DNA of 5,330 nt, taken from positions 1-5,330 of the forward strand of contig JANTFU010000172.1 in assembly GCA_024763295.1 (NCBI GenBank). The letters are read 5' to 3'. Below, piece by piece: positions 1 through 5,330 of this stretch. Under the pieces are notes generated by a model. It saw nothing but the letters and a program-made list of their open reading frames with translations. It ran no database searches and had not been told where the DNA came from. The first letter of the stretch is position 1. The number at the start of each line of letters is the position of its first letter. Position numbers and translations under genes: made by a program. This DNA comes from Anaerolineales bacterium (GTDB lineage: Bacteria > Chloroflexota > Anaerolineae > Anaerolineales > Villigracilaceae).

Positions 1-260
1 ATTATGAAGCCTTGGATGCGAAGGGCTTGGCGTTGTGTGGAAAAGCAGTCAGTAGAGCGTGGAAAGTGGAAAGTAGCGGCGAAAGAGACGAGATCATTCG
101 TGAAGCCAAAGAGACTTTTAAACGAGCAAGTGAGATCGCGCCGCATAAGGGTGTTATCAAGTCCGTTTTGCGGCTTTTTGATGAGTTGGTGAAGTGTGAT
201 AAGGGGGGCGTGTTAGAGGGTTTAAGGGTATATGTTGAGGGGAAAACGTTGGAAGGTTGA
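1..260 (+). CDS. C-terminal end of a TPR-like protein, 5' partial
   Basis: The reading frame is open from the left edge (first whole codon at position 3) to a TGA at 258-260, so the true start lies outside the window. The visible tail of about 85 residues contains AKETFKRASEIAP, which has the A-x3-F-x2-A-x4-P spacing of the second helix of a tetratricopeptide repeat. A helix containing GLALCG precedes it. TPRs are protein-protein interaction scaffolds, so a scaffold or regulatory role is plausible, but the catalytic or sensor part, if any, is not visible. The tail ends in a charged helix (RLFDELVKCDKGGVLEGL) that recurs as a degraded copy at 1624-1677. Between the two helices the DNA has two copies of GGAAAGT (61-74), which may be low-complexity sequence that entered the gene. 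An internal TTG at 12 could be read as a start but would cut the first helix. The frame and partial nature are well supported; the family assignment is tentative. Confidence 0.6.
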   Translation, partial: YEALDAKGLALCGKAVSRAWKVESSGERDEIIREAKETFKRASEIAPHKGVIKSVLRLFDELVKCDKGGVLEGLRVYVEGKTLEG

Positions 261-296
261 AAGGTTTGAAGGTTGAAAGGTTGAAGGTTTGAAGGT
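255..296 (+). repeat. GGTT(T)GAA(A) tandem repeat at a gene junction
   Basis: Five tandem units of 7-8 nt occur at 255, 263, 271, 279 and 286, variously GGTTGAAA, GGTTTGAA or GGTTGAA, followed by a partial GGT at 294-296. The stop codon of the upstream gene (258-260) lies in the first unit. The last GAAGG (291-295) lies a few bases before the ATG at 302 and is the only Shine-Dalgarno-like sequence for that gene. Unit length varies by one base, as expected for replication slippage in non-coding DNA. Confidence 0.8.
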
Positions 297-301
297 AAAA
301 A

Positions 302-793
302 ATGGCAAGAAGCGCAAAGAAAAGACATCAGAAGAAAAAAGGGGAAAAGTCCGCATCTATGCAACGCATGATAAATGAATTGAAGGAGAGCGATAAATTT
401 AAAAATTTCAGGCAAGTAGAACGTCCTGCTGGAATGGTAAAAATGTCGGACGCCATCGCCGAAATCATCGAGCCTTATAAAGATATGACAGAGTCGCTTG
501 ATGAGTATAAAAAGCTTGTCTCGATAGCTTGCCTTGCCTGGAATATCAAAATTATGCCCAAGCATCTGAGAGAATTTGAAATCAACAAAATCACGAAAGG
601 CTTCACGGGGGTGAAACTCAAAGATAAACAGGATTTTAAGGCAATTATCAAAACACTCATGGAGCGCAAGGAGCTCTTATATCCCGAAGATAAAAGATTG
701 ATCGTAAATTACGAAGTCACCGAGAGTAAAAAAGGTTTTCGTCTCAATATCGCCTATGCACTGAGAAAAGAAGAGCACGAGAAGAAAACATAA
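302..793 (+). CDS. uncharacterised lysine-rich 163-aa protein
   Basis: This is a complete frame from ATG to TAA encoding 163 residues. I do not recognise a named family. The N-terminus (residues 5-16) is strongly basic (AKKRHQKKKGEK) and probably disordered. A compact mostly helical part follows from about residue 45, with a hydrophobic helix at 72-81 (LVSIACLAWN). A region with a DKRLIVNYEV strand near residue 130 comes next, and the tail is charged (EEHEKKT). There is no signal peptide, membrane segment, zinc motif or obvious catalytic residue, so it is likely cytosolic. The basic N-terminus could contact nucleic acid, but that is only an inference. The start at 302 is preceded by GAAGG in the tandem repeat; Met20 and Met45 are alternative starts. 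The gene is visibly more A+T-rich and richer in AAA/ATA-type codons than uvrB, so it may have been acquired. It sits 41 bp behind the partial TPR-like gene and could be co-transcribed with it. Confidence 0.75.
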   Translation: MARSAKKRHQKKKGEKSASMQRMINELKESDKFKNFRQVERPAGMVKMSDAIAEIIEPYKDMTESLDEYKKLVSIACLAWNIKIMPKHLREFEINKITKGFTGVKLKDKQDFKAIIKTLMERKELLYPEDKRLIVNYEVTESKKGFRLNIAYALRKEEHEKKT

Positions 794-830
794 ATACTAG
801 CTAGCCACATGACATTTTATTTTTGAAGGT

Positions 831-936
831 GGTCGAGTAGGTTGAGCAGAGCGAAAAGCGTATCGAAACCACATATTTCGGCAATTTTTGTCAACTTGTT
901 GGTTTCGATACGGCGAAAAGCGTCGCCTACTCAACC
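831..936. repeat. inverted pair of REP-like elements
   Basis: The left arm (831-870) runs from GGTCGAGTAGG to GTATCGAAACC. The right arm (901-936) runs from GGTTTCGATACGG to CCTACTCAACC and is its imperfect reverse complement, with a 30-nt loop between. The right arm also folds on itself (GGCGA at 912-916 with TCGCC at 923-927). The termini GGTTTCGATACG and CTACTCAACC resemble palindromic intergenic repeats found across several bacterial phyla. It lies 37 bp after the stop of the 163-aa gene, so its RNA hairpin could protect or terminate that transcript. No U-tract follows, so I do not call it an intrinsic terminator. Confidence 0.8.
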
Positions 937-1028
937 AACGAACGCTTCTATGAAAAAATATCGTGTGGTTAGTAATTTTCTAGCCCCAACCTGCAGTGTA
1001 CCAAGTACAGATGCAACACACATCTACG

Positions 1029-1235
1029 CAAAAAAACTTCCGAAGTCTCTAAGACCTCGGATAGCACGGTGCTTAACCGTGAAGAAGTAAAAGTGCTAGA
1101 AAAAACCGCAAATCTTCGCCAATCTGCGCGAAAATGTCTTCTTCAAGAGCAAAAATTAGCGAAAATTCGCGAAGATTAGCGGTTAAAAATCTCATCACGG
1201 TTAAGGTACGTTATACCAAGACCTCGGAAGTTTGC
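1029..1235. repeat. large nested imperfect palindrome
   Basis: Outer arms are 1029-1082 and 1195-1235. GCAAA (1029-1033) pairs with TTTGC (1231-1235), ACTTCCGAAGTCT (1036-1048) pairs with AGACCTCGGAAGT (1219-1231), and CTTAACCGTGA (1072-1082) pairs with TCACGGTTAAG (1195-1205). A second inverted repeat (1104-1184) lies inside. The left arm also carries its own hairpins: CTTCCGAAGTCT against AGACCTCGG at 1038-1060, and CACGGT against ACCGTG at 1065-1081. The AGACCTCGG(AAG) word therefore occurs three times in one orientation or the other. The nesting looks like one repeat inserted into another, or a cruciform-type mobile repeat. No coding capacity. Confidence 0.7.
1104..1184. repeat. inner inverted repeat with AACCGC termini
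   Basis: AACCGCAAATCTTCGCC (from 1104) is matched by the reverse complement of GCGAAGATTAGCGGTT (to 1184). The arms are about 26 bp each (1104-1129 and 1159-1184) with a 29-nt centre and a few mismatches. It sits in the middle of the larger palindrome at 1029-1235. Its TTCGC-rich words resemble the ATTCGC array at 1354-1385, so the two may belong to one repeat family. Confidence 0.75.
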
Positions 1236-1262
1236 TTTTAGCTCACATTTTATTTCGAAGGA

Positions 1263-1322
1263 GCGAAGCGACCGAAGCAATCTCCATCTCAGAACAGGAG
1301 ATTGGCGATAATACCGCTTCGC
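1263..1322. repeat. imperfect inverted repeat with GCAATCTCC core
   Basis: The left arm (1263-1285) starts GCGAAGCG and ends CAATCTCC. The right arm (1297-1322) starts GGAGATTGGCG and ends CGCTTCGC. The arm ends and the arm tips by the 11-nt loop pair, while the middle is degenerate. A dispersed repeat with the same words is familiar to me from intergenic DNA of other bacteria, but I cannot name it with certainty. Confidence 0.65.
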
Positions 1323-1353
1323 AATAACAGCAATTGGGGGAGTTTCAAAAAAT

Positions 1354-1385
1354 ATTCGCATAATTCGCCAATTCGCGCCATTCGC
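1354..1385 (+). repeat. short ATTCGC array
   Basis: Four copies of ATTCGC occur at 1354, 1363, 1371 and 1380, at 8-9 nt spacing, separated by short A/T or C/G linkers and followed by an A-rich run. The words match those in the inner inverted repeat at 1104-1184. No function can be read from the sequence. Confidence 0.65.
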
Positions 1386-1430
1386 GTTAAAAAACTAACC
1401 ACCAAACACCCTTTTCTGAATACAGTAATC

Positions 1431-1528
1431 GAGCAAAAGTAATCTAGTAAAACGTAGCGCAACATTTATGTCGCCTGTCCCTAAAAAGCGATAAATGTCG
1501 CGCTACGAATGCAAGAAAACTTTTGCTC
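1431..1528. repeat. 98-bp palindromic element, possibly MITE-like
   Basis: Perfect 10-bp terminal inverted repeats are GAGCAAAAGT (1431-1440) and ACTTTTGCTC (1519-1528). Between them, after an unpaired A-rich internal loop, lies a strong stem. The left arm 1453-1474 begins CGTAGCGC and the right arm 1488-1507 ends GCGCTACG; they share ACATTTAT against ATAAATGT with one mismatch and a 2-nt bulge. The terminal loop is 13 nt. Length, terminal repeats and lack of coding sequence fit a small non-autonomous element. I see no clear target-site duplication at 1421-1430 and 1529-1538, which weakens the mobile-element reading. A structured RNA or cruciform-forming repeat is the alternative. Confidence 0.7.
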
Positions 1529-1539
1529 AGGTACTTACC

Positions 1540-1570
1540 ATTCTGCATTCATCCTTCAAAATTCTGCATT
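1540..1570 (+). repeat. ATTCTGCATT direct repeat
   Basis: ATTCTGCATT occurs at 1540-1549 and again at 1561-1570, a 21-bp period. The second copy also aligns with AATTCTGCCTT just beyond the uvrB stop (2831-2841), so it is part of the longer duplicated segment described for 1560-1612. Confidence 0.6.
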
Positions 1571-1612
1571 TCTCACTCCCCTCCATCAACTTGACGCGCT
1601 CCCAGGCGGCGA
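1560..1612 (-). pseudogene. fossil copy of the uvrB 3' end
   Basis: Positions 1583-1606 are identical over 24 bp to 2857-2880, which encodes the last residues of the intact UvrB. The similarity continues less exactly on both sides: AATTCTGC and a TCACTC word on the left, and CGGC with a 1-bp gap on the right. Read on the minus strand it gives WERVKLMEGSE, against WERVKLMAGEE at the UvrB C-terminus. The stop codon is lost and nothing further upstream of uvrB is present, so this is a remnant only. It lies in the same orientation as uvrB, so the two copies are direct repeats flanking the membrane protein gene. Confidence 0.8.
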
Positions 1613-1701
1613 AAGAAGAGGCGAGGCTTTTGGATGAGTTGAAAAAATCTGATGAGGAGGGCGTTTTAGCAGGGTTGGATATTGGAACGTTCGAACATTA
1701 A
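1613..1701 (+). pseudogene. fossil C-terminus resembling the left-edge TPR-like gene
   Basis: The frame ending at TAA 1699-1701 encodes RLLDELKKSDEEGVLAGL at 1624-1677. This matches RLFDELVKCDKGGVLEGL encoded at 171-224 in 12 of 18 residues. The two DNA segments agree at about 40 of 54 positions without gaps. The fragment starts abruptly at the uvrB fossil, so it has lost its N-terminal part. It could be translated only as the tail of a spurious frame from 1495 that crosses a palindrome. It is probably a decayed paralogue or the residue of a rearrangement. Confidence 0.65.
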
Positions 1702-1711
1702 AATGTTTGAA
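1690..1711. promoter_or_regulatory. inverted repeat overlapping the promoter, possible operator
   Basis: TTCGAACATT (1690-1699) and AATGTTTGAA (1702-1711) form a 22-bp near-perfect inverted repeat with one mismatch. It overlaps the proposed -35 hexamer of the gene at 1767 and the stop codon of the fossil frame. No U-tract follows, so an operator is more likely than a terminator. The half-site spacing does not match a LexA box. Confidence 0.4.
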
Positions 1712-1734
1712 GCTGCGTGAATTTATTGTAGAAT
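1707..1734 (+). promoter_or_regulatory. sigma-70-type promoter for the membrane protein gene
   Basis: TTGAAG (1707-1712) and TAGAAT (1729-1734) are separated by 16 bp, a fair match to a housekeeping promoter. They lie about 30 bp before the ribosome binding site of the gene at 1767. A 10-bp perfect palindrome, AGGGTACCCT (1742-1751), lies in the predicted leader and could be a second regulatory site. Confidence 0.5.
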
Positions 1735-1755
1735 GAGAGAAAGGGTACCCTCAAA

Positions 1756-1761
1756 AGGAGG
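1756..1761 (+). promoter_or_regulatory. strong Shine-Dalgarno AGGAGG
   Basis: AGGAGG lies 5 nt before the ATG at 1767 and fixes that start. It is much the best ribosome binding site in the window. GAGAG (1735-1739) could pair with CTCTC (1762-1766) and enclose the site in a weak leader hairpin. Confidence 0.85.
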
Positions 1762-1766
1762 CTCTC

Positions 1767-2831
1767 ATGCAAGAAAATCCGAACGAACTTTCTTACCGCG
1801 AATATCCCGTTTCGCTGGTTCTTTTCAGTTTCCTTAGCTTTGGCGTAGCGGCATATTTCTTTCTCCAAAACAGCGCCTGGACAGCCTCCGCAATCGCTTT
1901 TGCGCTGGGGGCGCTGCTCCTGCTAATGGCATCCATCCTCGATGTGAGCGCAAACCGCATCACGCGCAAACTCAGCATCTCTCGGCGCGGCATTATTCAG
2001 CATTACCACAAAGAAATTGATTTTAGCGAGATCGATCTCATTCAAGTCGGCTCACATCAAGATACCGATACCAGCTCGCGTTCTTACCGAATCGAAATTA
2101 CGCTCAAAAACGGTGCTATCCTCCCCTTCCGCAACGCCTATAGTGGCGGGCGCGCCGCGAAGGAAAAAAGAGCTAAAAAACTGCGCGAATTCATCGGAGT
2201 CGGCGGGGCAGACCGATCCTTCGGCAACCTCTTTCGGACAGCACAACAAGCAGCCACAGGACAGTTGCAACCGCAGTTTCGCGCCGAGCAAGAAGCAATC
2301 ACGGGCGACCAAAATCAAATCCACGAAACGCAGGGCGTGCGCTGGCAAACGGAAACCATCACCTTTGGCAACACCCCGCTCCTCCGTTGGAAATCCACCG
2401 ATATTTTCCTCCCGCAGAGCTTTCTCTATCTGGCACAAATTCCTAAAGACGCAATCCGGCTTTCCGACAATAAAGTTACGCGGCAGCTCAGTACCCCCCT
2501 CTTCAAACACTCCCTGCAACTTTACGGCTTTAGCAAGGAATACACGCCCGATATCAACACCGCCCAAACAATTGACCTCCCCGCTGATCTCGGCGCCTAT
2601 TTCACCGCCTACACAGACGAGCCAGCCCGCGCCCAACAAATCATCAACCCGTGGATGATCCAAGCGCTCATCCGCTGGGCAAGGGAGCATCCGCTCCGCA
2701 AAACCAGCGATCAACTAACCCTGCTTTTAGGTCCCAAAGGGTTGATTATGGCTATGCCCGGGCTAATGAACGCCGAATTTTTAGATGAATTCGCCGCACT
2801 CGGCGCAGAACTTGTCCGCTCACAACAGTGA
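1767..2831 (+). CDS. two-helix membrane protein with PH-like region, function unknown
   Basis: Complete 354-residue frame with a strong ribosome binding site. Two hydrophobic segments near residues 15-33 and 39-57, separated by a short polar turn, form a membrane hairpin with both ends probably cytoplasmic. Residues 63-144 alternate strand-like stretches (RKLSISRRGIIQHY, EIDLIQV, YRIEITLKNGAILPF) and end in a basic helix (AAKEKRAKKLREF). This is the layout of bacterial PH-like domains attached to membrane hairpins. A polar Gln-rich linker (about 155-187) leads to a C-terminal region (about 190-354) that I do not recognise. It contains FGNTPLLRWKSTDIFLP and a helical end. No catalytic motif is visible. 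The gene has its own promoter region and converges on uvrB with 11 bp between stop codons. It is bracketed by the uvrB 3' end and its fossil, so it may have arrived in the rearrangement that made them. That last point is inference. Confidence 0.85.
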   Translation: MQENPNELSYREYPVSLVLFSFLSFGVAAYFFLQNSAWTASAIAFALGALLLLMASILDVSANRITRKLSISRRGIIQHYHKEIDFSEIDLIQVGSHQDTDTSSRSYRIEITLKNGAILPFRNAYSGGRAAKEKRAKKLREFIGVGGADRSFGNLFRTAQQAATGQLQPQFRAEQEAITGDQNQIHETQGVRWQTETITFGNTPLLRWKSTDIFLPQSFLYLAQIPKDAIRLSDNKVTRQLSTPLFKHSLQLYGFSKEYTPDINTAQTIDLPADLGAYFTAYTDEPARAQQIINPWMIQALIRWAREHPLRKTSDQLTLLLGPKGLIMAMPGLMNAEFLDEFAALGAELVRSQQ

Positions 2832-2842
2832 ATTCTGCCTTA

Positions 2843-4885
<2,043 letters not shown>

Positions 4886-4919
4886 AGGAATTAGGGATTA
4901 GTAAATTAGAGAGCAGTAA

Positions 4920-4940
4920 ATCAGGCAATCAGGTATCAGG
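4920..4940. repeat. ATCAGG triplicate in the uvrB leader
   Basis: ATCAGG occurs at 4920-4925, 4928-4933 and 4935-4940. It falls in the stretch between the SOS-type box and the uvrB start, which also contains GGATTAG/AAATTAG words at 4895-4909. Its 7-8 nt periodicity resembles the GGTTGAA repeat at 255-296. It is probably slippage-prone filler DNA; a regulatory role is not shown. Confidence 0.5.
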
Positions 4941-4951
4941 AAGGGCGAAGT

Positions 4952-4963
4952 GAACGAGTGTTC
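4952..4963. promoter_or_regulatory. LexA (SOS) box upstream of uvrB
   Basis: GAACGAGTGTTC is a complete GAAC-N4-GTTC palindrome, the core of the LexA/DinR box known from Gram-positive bacteria. It lies 66 bp before the uvrB start. On the uvrB strand a -10-like TAAAAT (4970 to 4965) directly precedes it, so bound LexA would overlap the expected transcription start. I see no good -35 hexamer at the proper distance. The flanking bases do not extend the palindrome to CGAAC...GTTCG. uvrB is a classical SOS gene, which makes the site credible. Confidence 0.65.
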
Positions 4964-4984
4964 TATTTTACCTTAGTTCTGAAA

Positions 4985-5330
4985 TTAGCTGGCTTGAAAT
5001 GGAACACTGGATTTTATATCCATCGCATACGCCCCCAAAGGTTCTCTTTTGCCTTTGACGCGAATTTCGGGCAAAAATTCCGCCTGTAAAGAAAGATGAG
5101 CGGAGGCTTGGCGATAGCATTCTTCGCTCATTAGCGTATTACCGGCAATTTCTTTGGTTTTATCTTCGAGACGCGAGGCGAGATTGACCGTATCGCCGAT
5201 GACGGTATATTCGATTCGCTCCCGTCCGCCGATATTCCCCGCGACAACCTTCCCCGTAGCAATTCCCACCCCGATTCTTAGTGCCGGGGTATCCACTTGC
5301 TGATTAAACTTATGCAACGCGCTAAACATC
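4985..5330 (-). CDS. class III adenylate/guanylate cyclase, C-terminal part (5' partial)
   Basis: The frame enters from the right edge and ends at TAA (4987-4985), giving about 114 residues. These are the second half of a class III cyclase homology domain, which makes cAMP or cGMP from ATP or GTP as a head-to-tail dimer. Visible landmarks are RIGVGIATGKVVAGNIGG, ERIEYTVIGDTVNLASRLE, and the closing RVKGKREPLGAYAM strand region. The Asn and Arg of VNLASR correspond to the transition-state-stabilising residues. A Thr (in YTVIGD) stands where mammalian adenylate cyclases have the adenine-recognising Asp, as in class IIIb enzymes. The metal-binding aspartates and any sensor or TPR domains lie outside the window. 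The internal ATG at 5329 is not the real start. The gene lies 99 bp upstream of uvrB on the same strand, with the SOS-type box between them, so shared regulation is unlikely. Confidence 0.93.
   Translation of the reverse strand, partial: MFSALHKFNQQVDTPALRIGVGIATGKVVAGNIGGRERIEYTVIGDTVNLASRLEDKTKEIAGNTLMSEECYRQASAHLSLQAEFLPEIRVKGKREPLGAYAMDIKSSVPFQAS

Larger units (their letters stand above)
794..1766. other. gene-free repeat island with fossil gene ends
   Basis: No convincing intact gene lies in these 973 bp. The open frames at 842-1090 and 1495-1701 run straight through palindromes and fossil sequence and have no proper ribosome binding site. The stretch holds, in order: an inverted repeat (REP) pair, a nested large palindrome, another imperfect inverted repeat, an ATTCGC array, a 98-bp palindrome, a short direct repeat, two fossil gene ends, and the promoter region of the gene at 1767. 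At 941-1028 I see only two very small hairpins (997-1009 and 1009-1025) of doubtful meaning. Confidence 0.7.

Noticed and set aside
831..936. CRISPR array or intrinsic terminator
   Set aside because: There are only two arms in inverted orientation, with no repeat-spacer periodicity, and no T-tract follows the hairpin.
842..1090. Open frame of 82 codons on the plus strand
   Set aside because: It runs through the REP pair and the left arm of the nested palindrome, has a poor start context, and its translation is low-complexity and basic with no recognisable fold.
962..1408. Possible outer inverted repeat (GTGTGGTTAGT near 964 against ACTAACCACC near 1394) making 962-1408 one composite element
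   Set aside because: Only about 8 bases match continuously (TGGTTAGT), which is too little to support a composite element over 440 bp.
1495..1701. Open frame of 68 codons on the plus strand as an intact gene
   Set aside because: Its start lies in the right arm of the 98-bp palindrome, its middle is antisense uvrB fossil, and only its end resembles protein. It is a chance fusion of debris, so only the end is reported, as a pseudogene.
1690..1711. LexA box or terminator at the TTCGAACATT inverted repeat
   Set aside because: The GAAC and GTTT half-sites are 8 bases apart instead of 4, and no U-run follows the stem.
2017..2714. Long open frames overlapping the membrane protein gene in other frames (plus 2017-2658 and minus 2052-2714)
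   Set aside because: They are shadows of the 354-aa gene, which has a strong ribosome binding site and credible membrane helices. The shadows have none and give Ser/Pro-rich or Gly-rich nonsense.
2832..2842. Bidirectional terminator between the convergent stop codons
   Set aside because: The 11-bp gap contains no stem-loop, and I see no convincing one in the flanking codons.

Overview
The window looks like chromosomal DNA of an uncultured-type bacterium, most plausibly a Chloroflexota (Anaerolineae-like) lineage. That assignment is an inference. It rests on the mix of an ordinary bacterial UvrB, a class III nucleotide cyclase fragment and several families of short palindromic and low-complexity intergenic repeats of the kind I associate with that group. 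No rRNA, tRNA, CRISPR array, transposase or integrase is visible.

Layout, left to right. (1) Positions 1-260: the 3' end of a plus-strand gene whose tail has a TPR-like helix. (2) Positions 255-296: a GGTT(T)GAA(A) tandem repeat that contains the stop codon of that gene and supplies the only Shine-Dalgarno-like sequence for the next one. (3) Positions 302-793: a lysine-rich, A+T-rich 163-aa protein of unknown function. (4) Positions 794-1559: about 770 bp with no credible gene but at least five adjacent imperfect inverted repeats, including a nested ~207-bp palindrome and a 98-bp palindrome. (5) Positions 1560-1701: two gene fossils side by side. One is a copy of the last codons of uvrB (minus strand); the other resembles the C-terminus of the partial gene at the left edge (plus strand). 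(6) Positions 1690-1766: a promoter region with a possible operator, then a strong ribosome binding site. (7) Positions 1767-2831: a two-helix membrane protein with a PH-like region, function unknown. (8) Positions 2843-4885, minus strand: complete uvrB, convergent with the membrane protein gene and only 11 bp from it. (9) Positions 4886-4984: the uvrB upstream region, with a full GAAC-N4-GTTC palindrome matching the Gram-positive-type LexA/SOS box. (10) Positions 4985-5330, minus strand: the C-terminal end of a class III adenylate/guanylate cyclase running off the right edge.

The only clear functional story is DNA repair. UvrB is the damage-verification helicase of nucleotide excision repair and is probably under LexA control here. 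The other genes do not form a recognisable pathway with it. The most unusual part is 794-1701: stacked palindromes followed by fossil gene ends. A 24-bp exact direct repeat (1583-1606 and 2857-2880) lies at the 3' end of uvrB and at its fossil, and it brackets the membrane protein gene. This suggests past duplication or insertion at the 3' end of uvrB. I did not find a clearly new multi-gene system.
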